Shown: positions 54,158-63,245 of the stretch, piece by piece
Layout of the letters: each line of letters opens with the position of its first letter
Position numbering within the stretch: position 1 is the first letter of the stretch
From: Sphingomonas aliaeris
GTDB lineage: Bacteria > Pseudomonadota > Alphaproteobacteria > Sphingomonadales > Sphingomonadaceae
Length of the DNA stretch: 64,000 bases
Assembly: GCF_016743815.1 (NCBI RefSeq)
Contig: NZ_CP061035.1
Coordinates: forward strand, 2,358,501 to 2,422,500
Direction: 5' to 3'
Position numbers and translations under genes: made by a program
Notes under the pieces: generated by a model
What the model was told of the DNA's origin: nothing
Seen by the model: only the letters and a program-made list of their open reading frames with translations
Databases searched by the model: none

Positions 54158-54994
54158 GTGACCCCGCCGGAAATCTTCGACCGCAACCTGCGCCGCCTCC
54201 GCCGCGACCGTGCCGCGCCGGACTTTGCGGCGTTCGACTTCCTGCGTCTCGCGATGCTGGACGGCATCGCCGAACGGCTGGAAAGCGTGAAGCGGGAGTT
54301 TGCCGACGTGCTCGAACTCGGAACTTTCGACGGCGCCTTCCTCCCGCCCCCCGGCGCGCGCATCACGCGGACCGACCCCGGCGCGCTGTTCGCAAGCGCG
54401 GTCGGCGGCATACAGGCGGACGAGGATCGCCCGACCTTCCCCGACGCAAGCTTCGACCTGATCGTCTCCGTCGGCACGCTCGACACGGTCAGCGACCTGC
54501 CCGGAGCACTGACCCTCGCGCGCCGGGCCCTGCGCCCCGACGGCCTGTTTCTCGCGGCGTTCACCGGCGGCGCGACACTCTCGACCCTCCGTGCGGCGTT
54601 TCGCGAGGCGGAAGGCGACACGCCGGCCGCGCGCATTCACCCGCAAGTCGACGTGCGCGCCGCGGGCGACCTGCTGATGCGCGCGGGCTTCGCGCTGCCG
54701 GTCGCCGATGTCGAGACGCTGACCGTCCGCTACGGCGATATCTTCGGCCTGTTCCGCGATCTGCGCGGCATGGGGGCGACCAACCTGCTTCCCGGCACTC
54801 CGCCGCTTACCCGTACGACGCTCGCCAAGGCCGCGAACGCCTTTGCCGAGCGTGCGGACCCGGATGGCCGCACGGGCGAGAGGTTCGACGTCGTCTACCT
54901 GACCGGCTGGGCACCCTCGCCGACACAGCCGCAACCGGCGCGCCGAGGCAGCGCGACGGCATCCTTGACCGAGGCCCTGAAACGCAAGGATTGA
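54158..54994 (+). CDS. SAM-dependent methyltransferase (BioC/NDUFAF5-like)
   Basis: A 278-residue class I methyltransferase: IFDRNLRRLRRDRAAPDFAA, a modified SAM loop FADVLELGTFDGAFL, SFDLIVSVGTLDTVSDLPGA, RRALRPDGLFLAAFTGGATL. The set resembles the BioC/NDUFAF5 group; whether it acts in biotin synthesis or on a protein is not known. GTG 54158 (VTPPEIFDRN) is preferred; TTG 54122 is an alternative. It is divergent from comF, with a 42-base gap if GTG is used. Confidence 0.82.
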   Translation: MTPPEIFDRNLRRLRRDRAAPDFAAFDFLRLAMLDGIAERLESVKREFADVLELGTFDGAFLPPPGARITRTDPGALFASAVGGIQADEDRPTFPDASFDLIVSVGTLDTVSDLPGALTLARRALRPDGLFLAAFTGGATLSTLRAAFREAEGDTPAARIHPQVDVRAAGDLLMRAGFALPVADVETLTVRYGDIFGLFRDLRGMGATNLLPGTPPLTRTTLAKAANAFAERADPDGRTGERFDVVYLTGWAPSPTQPQPARRGSATASLTEALKRKD

Positions 54995-55022
54995 AACGGG
55001 CCGGCAGCCGGCCCAATCGACC

Positions 55023-55412
55023 TCAGCCGATCATCCCGCCCCCGGCCGCCTTGGCCAGCATCCGCCCCATCGCATCGAACAGCGCGTCCATCGCCACCGG
55101 CTTGAACAGCACTTCGTCCGCGCCCTGCTGGATGCACCGCTCGCGCAGGTCCACCGCCGTATCCGCCGTCACGACGATGATCGGCAGCGCCGCTTTATCG
55201 TCGGGCCGGGCGCGGATGTGCTGGATCGCGGTGATCCCGTCCATGCCGGGCATGCGCAGGTCGATCAGCACGATCGCGTAATCGTTTTCCTCGATCAATT
55301 GCAGGCCCAGTTCGGCGCTTTCCGCGCCGGTCATCGTTGCGCCCGCCACATCCAGCATGTCGCCGACGACACGCCGGTTCATCGGATCATCCTCGATAAA
55401 AAGGACGTTCAT
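55023..55412 (-). CDS. Single-domain response regulator
   Basis: A 129-residue receiver: acidic residues in MNVLFIEDDPMNRRVV, phospho-acceptor in AIVLIDLRMPGMDGITAI, Thr in IIVVTADT and Lys in EVLFKPVAMDAL. There is no output domain. It lies beside a TPR hybrid kinase transcribed the same way, and may take phosphate from it. Confidence 0.88.
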   Translation of the reverse strand: MNVLFIEDDPMNRRVVGDMLDVAGATMTGAESAELGLQLIEENDYAIVLIDLRMPGMDGITAIQHIRARPDDKAALPIIVVTADTAVDLRERCIQQGADEVLFKPVAMDALFDAMGRMLAKAAGGGMIG

Positions 55413-55468
55413 GGGCGTGCGCCCGGGGGAGGCATAGTCAGCAGCATCAGGTGTCGGACCCTATCGTC

Positions 55469-57949
55469 TCATGCCGCGCGCGACACAAGATGCTTGGGAA
55501 GAACGCTGTCAAATATATACAATTTCTCGATTAATACCGCTGCGGACACCGGTTTGGGGATCACTTGCGTGATCCCTGTAGCACATAGCGCCGCATGTTC
55601 CGAGTCATCGGACGCCGCCCAGAGCAGGCTCGTTCGGACCCCCGCGCCCTCGGCCGCCGCGGCGATTAAGGCCAACGCCGCATCGCGATCGTCCGATGCC
55701 TTGATGGTCGTATCGTCGATCAGCACCTGCGCGATCTGTCCCCCGGCCATCTTCTCGACCGCCTCGTCCGCCGACGCCGCAAACATCACCGTCCCGGCTT
55801 TTTCCTCGAGTATCGCCCGCATCATGCTCCGCGTGATCGGGCTACGATCCACGATCAGTAAGGCCTTGCCCGTCCCCATGTCGGCGATCGCCTCGGGGGC
55901 TGTTGCCGGCACCAGCGGCAGATCGATGATGAAGCACGATCCGACACCCATCTCGCTTTCGACGCGCACGTCGCCGCCCATCGCGCGCGCCAGATTGCGA
56001 CAGATCGACAGCCCCAGCCCCGTCCCTCCGAACTTCCGCGTCGTGCCAGCATCCACCTGACGAAAGGATTCGAAGATCATCTCGTACTTCTCGGCCGGAA
56101 TGCCGATTCCGCTGTCCTTGACGATCAGGCGCAACCGCCCGTCATGCGCTGCGGCGCTCAGCGAAACCGATCCCTTTTCCGTGAACTTCAGCGCGTTCGA
56201 CAACAGGTTGAAGGCGATCTGCCGCAGTCGTGCCGCGTCGCCTTGGATCCAGTCCGGGCTCTGCTCCAGATCGAGGATGAAACCGACCCCCTTCCCCGCC
56301 GCCTGCTCCTCCCACAGCCGCGCCACGTCGCGCAGAGTCGCCTTCAGGTCGAACGGCACATGCTCGATCGTCATGTTGCCCGTTTCCATCTTGGCGACGT
56401 CCAATATGTCGTCGACCAGCGCGCGCATCGTCACGCCGGCGCCGTGCACCACGCCGATCCGGTCGCGCACCTGATCGGTCAGCGTCCGGTCCGCCAGCAT
56501 CACCTGCGTCATGCCGAGAATTCCATTCAGCGGCGTGCGGATCTCGTGGCTGGTCGTCGCCAGGAATTCGGTCTTCGCCGCCAGTGCCTTGCCCAGCGCA
56601 TCGTTGGTCGCGGCCAGGTCGATGTTCGCGGCGCGGACCTGATTGCGGCTCCGACGCAACGTCACGATGCCGAACGCCAGCATCCCCACGATGATGACGA
56701 CGACGGCCGATATGCCGATCGCGATATTCTGCCGCGTCCGCGCCTGCATCCGCTCGAAATCGATATTCCGCTGCAACTCGGTCGCCTTCAACTGGGCGAT
56801 ACGCAATTCCTGATTGGCGAAATCGAAGCGCGCGGACGCAAGGGAGGTGTTCGCAGACGAGGCGAGTTGCGCGGTCTGCTCGTCCAGCCGCTTCAGCGCC
56901 TCCAGATGCCCCAGCGCGCTACGTTCGTCGCCGATGCGCTTGTACACGAGATACGCCGTCTTGTGGCTTTCCCGCTGGTCGAGCGTGGTCTTCGTCAGAT
57001 CGACGTCGATGAAGGTACGCTCGATCAGCCGCGCCGCCTCGTCGAACCGGCCATGCCGCATCGCCGCCTGCGCCGACAGCACCCAGAATTCCTTCCGCGT
57101 ACTGTCGTCGTCCGCGCCCTGCGTGGCCGCAAGCCCCTGCGCGATGGCCTTTTCCGCATCGGCGATCCGACCCGCCTGCAGCTGCCCGCGTGCGATATTC
57201 CTCAGCACGCGCGCTTCCTGCGGTTTGCTTTTCAGCAGCCGCGCGGTCTCCAGCGCCTTGAGATACTGCGCTTCGGCCTGGGGCAGCCGCCCGAGATCCT
57301 TGAAGGCATTTCCGCGATTATTGTAGATGACGTACAACATCTGCGGATCGGCACGATGTACGTCGAGCGCCTGCCCATAATATTTCAGCGCATTCTCATG
57401 GTCTTCCGCTTCCTGATAAAGGAGGGCGATGTTGACGAGCGCCGTGGCGCGGCTGCGATCGTCACCAATATCGCGGAAGATGTTATGCGCTTGCTGATAG
57501 TCCGACAAAGCGGCAGCGACCTGCGCCTTTGACGTGCGGATTCCGCCCCGCGAAACCAGCAGATCGCCGTTGAGCTTCGTGGGCCGCCCGGCCGTCGCCA
57601 CCAGCCTGATTGCGCGATCGATCAGCGGCTCAGCGCGATTGACGTCGTTCAGGCGGAGATATGCTTCACCTTGCAGCCATTGCGCGGTGGCGACGCCGAT
57701 CGCGCGCGACCGCCCCGTGCGCTTTTCCGCGATCGAAAGTGCCTGCGCAGCCTTGCCGATCGTCTTCGCCGGGTCGATCAGCATCATCGCCTTGGCGTCG
57801 GCGATCACCGCATCGAACTGCCCGTCGCCCGCCTGGTAGACCGTCCCGGCGGCCGGCGCCGGACGTGCGGCGACCGGCTGCGCGACGACCGCCAGCCAGA
57901 CAAGCGTTCCAGAGCGCAGGTATCGGCAGAAACGGTGCATCTTCAGCAT
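55469..57949 (-). CDS. TPR-containing hybrid sensor histidine kinase
   Basis: An 826-residue protein with a signal peptide (TLVWLAVVAQPVAARPAPAA), several tetratricopeptide repeats in the periplasmic part (YQEAEDHENALKYYGQALDV, NRGNAFKDLGRLPQAEAQYL), one membrane helix (ISAVVVIIVGMLAFGIVTL), a HisKA domain (TSHEIRTPLNGILGMTQVML), HATPase (RQIAFNLLSNALKFTEKGSV, DSGIGIP, GGTGLGLSICRNLA) and a C-terminal receiver-like domain (KALLIVDRSPITRSMMRAIL, VIPKPVSAAVLIEKLY). The repeats probably sense a protein or envelope signal. Next to a lone response regulator. Confidence 0.9.
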   Translation of the reverse strand: MLKMHRFCRYLRSGTLVWLAVVAQPVAARPAPAAGTVYQAGDGQFDAVIADAKAMMLIDPAKTIGKAAQALSIAEKRTGRSRAIGVATAQWLQGEAYLRLNDVNRAEPLIDRAIRLVATAGRPTKLNGDLLVSRGGIRTSKAQVAAALSDYQQAHNIFRDIGDDRSRATALVNIALLYQEAEDHENALKYYGQALDVHRADPQMLYVIYNNRGNAFKDLGRLPQAEAQYLKALETARLLKSKPQEARVLRNIARGQLQAGRIADAEKAIAQGLAATQGADDDSTRKEFWVLSAQAAMRHGRFDEAARLIERTFIDVDLTKTTLDQRESHKTAYLVYKRIGDERSALGHLEALKRLDEQTAQLASSANTSLASARFDFANQELRIAQLKATELQRNIDFERMQARTRQNIAIGISAVVVIIVGMLAFGIVTLRRSRNQVRAANIDLAATNDALGKALAAKTEFLATTSHEIRTPLNGILGMTQVMLADRTLTDQVRDRIGVVHGAGVTMRALVDDILDVAKMETGNMTIEHVPFDLKATLRDVARLWEEQAAGKGVGFILDLEQSPDWIQGDAARLRQIAFNLLSNALKFTEKGSVSLSAAAHDGRLRLIVKDSGIGIPAEKYEMIFESFRQVDAGTTRKFGGTGLGLSICRNLARAMGGDVRVESEMGVGSCFIIDLPLVPATAPEAIADMGTGKALLIVDRSPITRSMMRAILEEKAGTVMFAASADEAVEKMAGGQIAQVLIDDTTIKASDDRDAALALIAAAAEGAGVRTSLLWAASDDSEHAALCATGITQVIPKPVSAAVLIEKLYIFDSVLPKHLVSRAA

Positions 57950-57997
57950 CTTGGCCGACAGATGTTAAAGGAACGATAACCTCTTCGCGCGGCGATG

Positions 57998-59395
57998 CTA
58001 GGCGCTTTTCCAGAAACTGGCCGGTCGAGTGAACAAGGTCGATTTTTGCTCCTCCGTACCCTTCAGCTTGTCGTCGCTGAGATACTGACGGAACGCGTCG
58101 AACGAGATCGGCCGGCTGATCAGATAGCCCTGCACCATGTCGCACCCCATAACCGTCAGCAATGCCATCGCCGCCTGGGTCTCCACACCCTCGGCGGTCA
58201 CTTCCATCTCCAGCGCGTGTGCCAGGTCGATCGTGGATCGCACGATCAACGGGTCGCGGTTGCTGCTGGTCAATTGCAGCACGAACATCTTGTCGATCTT
58301 CAGTTCGCGCGCCGGCAATTGCTTCAGATAAGCCAGAGACGACAGGCCCGCGCCATAATCGTCGATCGCGATCGTTATCCCGACGTCGGCACATTGTTGC
58401 AGATGCCGGATCGCAATCTCTGGATCCCTGATGACCGCGGTTTCGGTGATTTCGAAACCGATCTTGGCGTTGCTCTGCTCGACCATCCCACACGCGATCT
58501 GCACGAAGTCGCGTTCGGCCAGCAACTGGCCCGATATGTTGATGAACACCGTCAGGTCGTGGCCGTCTCGCGCCAGCACCTTCTGGTCGGCGATCACCTG
58601 TTCCAGCGTCCACAGCGTCAGCGGCCCGATCTCGCCAATCTCTTCGGCAAGCGTGATGAAGTCCCCCGGCAGGACCAGCCCGCGCGTCGGATGCTGCCAC
58701 CGTACCAGTGCCTCGGCACTCGATATCTGCTGCCGCCGGACATGCACCTTCGGCTGATATTGCAGGAACATCTCGCGATTGGCGAGTGCCGGGCCAAGTT
58801 CGCGCGACAAGGTCAACCGGTCGAAAGCGGGCGTTCCGGCGGACAGGTCGCGAACCACCGTCCGCTGGTCGATCCGCGCCTGCTCCATCGCGGCTTCGGC
58901 CTCTTCGGCCAACCGCACGTCCTCGGTATTGCCGACCGGAGCGGCGGCGGCGGCAAACAGCATCTTCAGCTGGTGCGCTTCCCCGTCCAGGTCGAACGCC
59001 GCACCGAACTCGTCGTTCAACCTGACGAGCGCCGCATCCAGATCGTCAATCGTGTCACCTTCGAAGGCCAGCTCCAGTATCGACCGGCCCACGATCAGCA
59101 CGCGCGCCGCCGGCAGCACCTCGGCGATCCGCACGCTGACATCGATTACCAGCTGGTCGGCTCGCGTGCGCCCGAGATGACGACGCAAGGCAGCGAAATT
59201 CAGGATGTCGGCCAGGCACAGGAATTGCCACGCACGCGCCATCGGCCATGCCGGCGGCTCGCGACCGATACCCGGCCGAATCGGTGCCGCAGTTTCTCGT
59301 GCGTGTGCAAGCACATGCTCCGCTGCACTTCCGTCGTGGGAAGGCAGAATCGGGTCCTGAATCGGACCGTTTGTATGGAGGGCGCGCACCATCAC
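57998..59395 (-). CDS. EAL-domain protein with a degenerate GGDEF domain
   Basis: A 465-residue protein. The GGDEF-like N-terminal half (residues about 50-170) lacks the GGDEF site (GRSILELAFEGDTIDDLD). The EAL half has SAEALVRWQHPTRGLVLPGD, INISGQLLAERDFVQ, FEITETAVI, IAIDDYGAGLSSLAYLKQLP and VTAEGVETQAA, so it may hydrolyse c-di-GMP or only bind it. DDYGAGLSS replaces the usual DDFGTGYSS. No membrane segment. Downstream lies the TPR kinase. Confidence 0.88.
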   Translation of the reverse strand: MMVRALHTNGPIQDPILPSHDGSAAEHVLAHARETAAPIRPGIGREPPAWPMARAWQFLCLADILNFAALRRHLGRTRADQLVIDVSVRIAEVLPAARVLIVGRSILELAFEGDTIDDLDAALVRLNDEFGAAFDLDGEAHQLKMLFAAAAAPVGNTEDVRLAEEAEAAMEQARIDQRTVVRDLSAGTPAFDRLTLSRELGPALANREMFLQYQPKVHVRRQQISSAEALVRWQHPTRGLVLPGDFITLAEEIGEIGPLTLWTLEQVIADQKVLARDGHDLTVFINISGQLLAERDFVQIACGMVEQSNAKIGFEITETAVIRDPEIAIRHLQQCADVGITIAIDDYGAGLSSLAYLKQLPARELKIDKMFVLQLTSSNRDPLIVRSTIDLAHALEMEVTAEGVETQAAMALLTVMGCDMVQGYLISRPISFDAFRQYLSDDKLKGTEEQKSTLFTRPASFWKSA

Positions 59396-59538
59396 AAAAC
59401 CGGTACGCTGTCACCACTAAAGGAACCCTTAAACCCCGCTCTAAACGGGACAATCTTATCCCGCCGGCTGATTGCCACAGGGTTAAGAATCCCTTAACGA
59501 TGGGGGCGCCCGACTGGGCGTAAAAAGGGAGAAAATCT

Positions 59539-59592
59539 ATGCTGAAGTTTTTGCTTTCGCTGGTTTACGGCGAAAACGTTCGCCCCTGGTAA
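59539..59592 (+). CDS. Candidate 17-residue small protein
   Basis: MLKFLLSLVYGENVRPW, followed by TAA. The start is preceded by AAAAAGGGAGAAAATCT, a strong ribosome binding site well placed before the ATG. The peptide has a hydrophobic half and a polar tail. It is too short for gene-finders, and no similar protein is recognised. A Rho-independent terminator 230 bases downstream on the same strand suggests that this stretch is transcribed. Confidence 0.4.
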   Translation: MLKFLLSLVYGENVRPW

Positions 59593-59820
59593 ATTAGCCA
59601 GTCGATCCGGCGCTGAACAAAATCCTTCTAGATTAGAAGCGTTTAACCCGCGCCGGATCGATTTCTCTCTCCCGTTTTTCTCTTTTGAACATCGCCGAAA
59701 TACGGAGCATTAACCGTATTCCCGCCGCCGGATCCCGATTCGGGACAGCCGCTCCAGCCCCGCAAAATCGCGCAGAGCAGCTTGATTTGGCCCCAAAAAG
59801 TCTTGAACTATCTAAACCAG
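59593..59820. other. Transcribed-looking region without a recognised gene
   Basis: Lies between a small ORF with a strong ribosome binding site and a terminator on the same strand. No coding frame with normal codon bias was seen. It could be a 3' untranslated region or a small RNA. Short pairing segments are present but no known RNA family was recognised. Confidence 0.35.
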
Positions 59821-59853
59821 AACGGGTCTGCGGCTTGCGCAAACCCGTTCTTT
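59821..59853 (+). terminator. Rho-independent terminator
   Basis: AACGGGTCTGCG and CGCAAACCCGTT pair with one mismatch around a 5-base loop, followed by CTTTATT. It points to a plus-strand transcript ending here, between the EAL gene and the monooxygenase, neither of which is on the plus strand. Confidence 0.7.
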
Positions 59854-59917
59854 ATTAATGGCTCGCTAACCACGTTCAGCGGTTACTGCTTCGAGACGGA
59901 GTAGTTCCTGCAACTGC

Positions 59918-61405
59918 TCAGGCGTCGACCTTTTCCAGTCGCTTCGCGCGTGCCGGCACGGGGTTGGAGAACTCCATCTCCTTATCCACCGACCCGTATT
60001 TCAGCGTCACCAGATCCTTCGCGTAATTCTGGTACAGCTTCCACGGCTTGCGGTTCCCCTGCTTCGGGAACTTCTCCATCGCCCGCGTGACATAGCCCGA
60101 CGAGAAATCGAGGAACGGTTCCGCCGCCAGTTCATCCCCCGAAATCCGCGGCGTCGCCTGCCGCAGTCCGCGCTTCTTCATCGTGTTCAGCAACCGGCAG
60201 ACATAGGCGCAGGTCAGGTCCGCCTTCAGCGTCCACGACGCGTTGGTATAGCCGAAGGACGACGCCATGTTCGGCACGCCCGAATACATCATGCCCTTAT
60301 AATTGAACGTCTTCGCCAGATCGACCGGCGCGCCGTCAACGCTGAACTGGACGTCGCTCAGCAATTGTAATTCCAGCCCGGTCGCGGTCACGATGACGTC
60401 GGCGGCAATCTCCTTCCCGCTTTCCAGCGCGATGCCCTCCGGCGTGAATCGCGCGATCCGGTCCGTCACCACATCGGCCTTGCCCGTCTTCAGCGCATCG
60501 AACAGGTCGGCATCGGGGACGAGACACAGTCGCTGGTCCCACGGATTGTACCGCGGCGTGAAGTGCGTCGCGATGTCGTAATCCGGCCCCAACTGGTCGC
60601 GGACCATGCCGATGATCCGCTCCTTCACCTTTTCCGGCCTTTTGCGCGCCATGTTGAAGAAGAACATTCCCCACAACACATTCTTCCAGCGCGTTATTCC
60701 GTATGCGGTCTTCGCAGGTAACTTCGCTCGCAGCCAATTCGCCACCCCGTCCTCACTCGGCCGCGATACGACATAGGTGGGCGATCGCTGCAGCATCGTG
60801 ACGTGTTTCGCGCGCGCGGCCATCGCCGGAACGAGCGTGACCGCAGTCGCGCCGCTACCGATCACCACCACGTTCTTGTCGGAATAATCGAGATCGGCCG
60901 GCCAATGCTGCGGATGCACGATCCGCCCGGCAAAGTCTCCTGCGCCCGGAAATTCCGGCGTGTGCCCCTGCGCGTAATTGTAATAGCCGGAGCACATGAA
61001 GAGGAAGTTGCACGTATAGTCGACCGGGCCGTCCTCGCCCTCGACCCTCACCGTCCAGCGCGCGTCGTCGCTGGACCAGGCCGCCGACTTTACGTGCTGG
61101 CGATAGCGGATGTGCCGGTCGATGCCATGTTCGCGCGCCGTCTCGGTAAGATACCGCAGGATCGAAGGGCCGTCCGCAATCGCTTTCGCATCGGTCCACG
61201 GCTTGAACGAATACCCCAGCGTATACATGTCGGAATCCGACCGGATCCCGGGATAGCGAAACAGATCCCACGTCCCGCCAAGCTGCGGCCGTCCTTCAAG
61301 AATGACGTAGGTGCGATCCGGGCTGAGCGTCTGCAGGTGATAGCCCGCGCCGATCCCCGATATCCCTGCCCCGACCACGACGACGTCGAAATGTTCCACC
61401 GGCAT
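59918..61405 (-). CDS. Flavin-containing monooxygenase, Baeyer-Villiger type
   Basis: A 495-residue FAD/NADPH enzyme: the first dinucleotide site in VVVVGAGISGIGAGYHL, GGTWDLFRYPGIRSDSDMYT, the BVMO fingerprint FAGRIVHPQHWPAD (F-x-G-x3-H-x3-W-P) and a second site VVVIGSGATAVTLVPAM. These enzymes oxidise ketones to esters or lactones. The substrate is unknown. The frame starts ten codons earlier at 61435, but homology begins at 61405. Confidence 0.9.
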   Translation of the reverse strand: MPVEHFDVVVVGAGISGIGAGYHLQTLSPDRTYVILEGRPQLGGTWDLFRYPGIRSDSDMYTLGYSFKPWTDAKAIADGPSILRYLTETAREHGIDRHIRYRQHVKSAAWSSDDARWTVRVEGEDGPVDYTCNFLFMCSGYYNYAQGHTPEFPGAGDFAGRIVHPQHWPADLDYSDKNVVVIGSGATAVTLVPAMAARAKHVTMLQRSPTYVVSRPSEDGVANWLRAKLPAKTAYGITRWKNVLWGMFFFNMARKRPEKVKERIIGMVRDQLGPDYDIATHFTPRYNPWDQRLCLVPDADLFDALKTGKADVVTDRIARFTPEGIALESGKEIAADVIVTATGLELQLLSDVQFSVDGAPVDLAKTFNYKGMMYSGVPNMASSFGYTNASWTLKADLTCAYVCRLLNTMKKRGLRQATPRISGDELAAEPFLDFSSGYVTRAMEKFPKQGNRKPWKLYQNYAKDLVTLKYGSVDKEMEFSNPVPARAKRLEKVDA

Positions 61406-61488
61406 ATTGTCTCTCCTGCATACCCGATATTCCATTTATCGGTTGCAGAAAAGAACTTGATTGCGTCGTCGCAATCCCGGCCCGGACC

Positions 61489-63165
61489 TTATCCCGCCAG
61501 CGCGCGCCGCTCGTCGGTTCGCGACCAAGCGATGAACGCGGCCTCGTCCATCGGCTCGGCGATCGCATAGCCCTGAATCACGTCGCAGCCGATAACGCGC
61601 AAAACATCCGCCTGCGCCTGCGTTTCGATTCCCTCGCCCACCGCCTCGCAGCCCAAGCCATGGATCAAACCGATAACGGCATGCGCGATCGTCCGTGCCT
61701 CGGCGCTGTCGGCGACGTGCGCGACCAGACTGTGATCCATCTTGATCCGATCGATCGGCAGCGCGCGCAACCGTGCGATGTTCGAATAGCCCGTGCCGAA
61801 ATCGTCGATCGAAATCGTCGCTCCGTCCGCTCGCAGCAATTCGAGCATCGCGACCACTTCGGACGAACAATGCATCGCCAGCGTCTCGGTAATCTCCAGT
61901 TCCAGCAGCCGCGACGGCGCATTCGCCGCCATCATCGCCGCACGCAACCGGTTGAAAAAGGCCGCATGATCCAGCTCGCGCTGCGAAATGTTGATCGCCA
62001 GCCGCTGCTCGACGCCCATGCGCCCCCACCGCGCTATCGTCTCGGCGACGGTCTGGATGACCCATTCGCCGATCTCGACGATCAGCCCGGTTTCCTCCGC
62101 GCGCTGGATGAACGTGCCTGCGGATTTCAGCCCGTGGATCGGATGCTGCCAGCGCAACAGCGCCTCCGCTGCCACGATCCGCCCGGCCGGCAGGCTGACC
62201 TGTGGTTGGAAGACCAAAGCGAACTGATCATTGTCGATCGCACCGCGCAGATCGGCTTCCAGTTGCGCGCGGTCGGCCATCTCGTCCGCCAGTTCCTGCG
62301 TGAAATATTCCGCGCGGCCGCGCCCGTTCGCCTTGGCATGATACATCGCGGCATCTGCCGAGCGCATCAGATCCGTCAGGTTCAGCCCATGATCGGGGCG
62401 CAGCGCGATGCCGATCGACGCGCCGATCTCGACCTCATGCCCCATCAGGTCGAATGGTTCGGACAAAGCGAACAGCATCGCCCGGCCGATCCGCGCGGCT
62501 TCTCCGATATCCTTCATATCGCTGACGAACATGGTGAATTCGTCGCCGGCCAATCGTCCGATCAACGGCGCCGCGATACGCGCCTCGGCCTGCACCCGGT
62601 CGGCCACCGCACGCAACCGGTTCGCCACCATGCCGAGCAGCAGGTCGCCCATCGCATGGCCCAGCGTGTCGTTCACCGCCTTGAACCGGTCGAGGTCGAT
62701 GAAGAACAATGCCGCGATATTGCCGCGCGGCAACTCGCTCAGCACGCGTTCGCACGTCCGGCGGAAATTGGTCCGGTTGGGCAACGCCGTGACGGAATCG
62801 AACATCGCCAGACGGTGCACGCTTTCCAGATTGCTGCCGAGCTGCTGGAACAGCCCGCGCATCGCATTGGCCAGTTGCGGCACCTGTTCGTCGATTTCCG
62901 CCGGAATTTCTCCGTCCAGATCGCCGTGACCCGCACGCGACAGCCGCACGATCGCCGAATCGATCGCGCCCGCGGTGCCCGAAATCGCGCGCTCGGCCGA
63001 TGCCCAGCACATGGCGGCACATACGATCGCGGGGATGATCGCGCGGGCGATGTTGTCGATTCCGACATGGCCGTTCGTCGTCGCGGCGACCGCAAGGACG
63101 AACGCGACCGCACCGGCGCAAAGGGCGAACACGACAGCGCGACTTTTAAGCGTCACTCCTTCCAT
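61489..63165 (-). CDS. GGDEF/EAL cyclic-di-GMP protein with two membrane helices
   Basis: A 558-residue protein. Two N-terminal helices (SRAVVFALCAGAVAFVLAVA and IARAIIPAIVCAAMCWASAE) precede a HAMP-like linker and a GGDEF domain with a changed active site (RLAGDEFTMFVSD, Ala for the first Gly). The EAL domain is intact (AAEALLRWQHPIHGL, LAINISQREL, ISIDDFGTGYSNIARLRALP, EGIETQAQAD). The first Gly change suggests the GGDEF half is inactive or regulatory and the EAL half a phosphodiesterase. ATG 63165 (MEGVTLKSRAVV) is preferred to 63222. Confidence 0.9.
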   Translation of the reverse strand: MEGVTLKSRAVVFALCAGAVAFVLAVAATTNGHVGIDNIARAIIPAIVCAAMCWASAERAISGTAGAIDSAIVRLSRAGHGDLDGEIPAEIDEQVPQLANAMRGLFQQLGSNLESVHRLAMFDSVTALPNRTNFRRTCERVLSELPRGNIAALFFIDLDRFKAVNDTLGHAMGDLLLGMVANRLRAVADRVQAEARIAAPLIGRLAGDEFTMFVSDMKDIGEAARIGRAMLFALSEPFDLMGHEVEIGASIGIALRPDHGLNLTDLMRSADAAMYHAKANGRGRAEYFTQELADEMADRAQLEADLRGAIDNDQFALVFQPQVSLPAGRIVAAEALLRWQHPIHGLKSAGTFIQRAEETGLIVEIGEWVIQTVAETIARWGRMGVEQRLAINISQRELDHAAFFNRLRAAMMAANAPSRLLELEITETLAMHCSSEVVAMLELLRADGATISIDDFGTGYSNIARLRALPIDRIKMDHSLVAHVADSAEARTIAHAVIGLIHGLGCEAVGEGIETQAQADVLRVIGCDVIQGYAIAEPMDEAAFIAWSRTDERRALAG

Positions 63166-63245
63166 CGCGTTCACAATCCCCGCAAAAAACTCACCGGCTC
63201 GAAACGGGACGCGCCGGTCCATCGCGGAAACATGCCCGGAAAAGG

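Noticed and set aside
54116..54934. N-terminal extension of the comF frame by some 270 residues
   Set aside because: The extension is antisense to the methyltransferase gene; ComF homology begins near 54100.
59633..59842. A 69-residue minus-strand open frame
   Set aside because: No ribosome binding site, domain or codon bias; it overlaps a plus-strand terminator.
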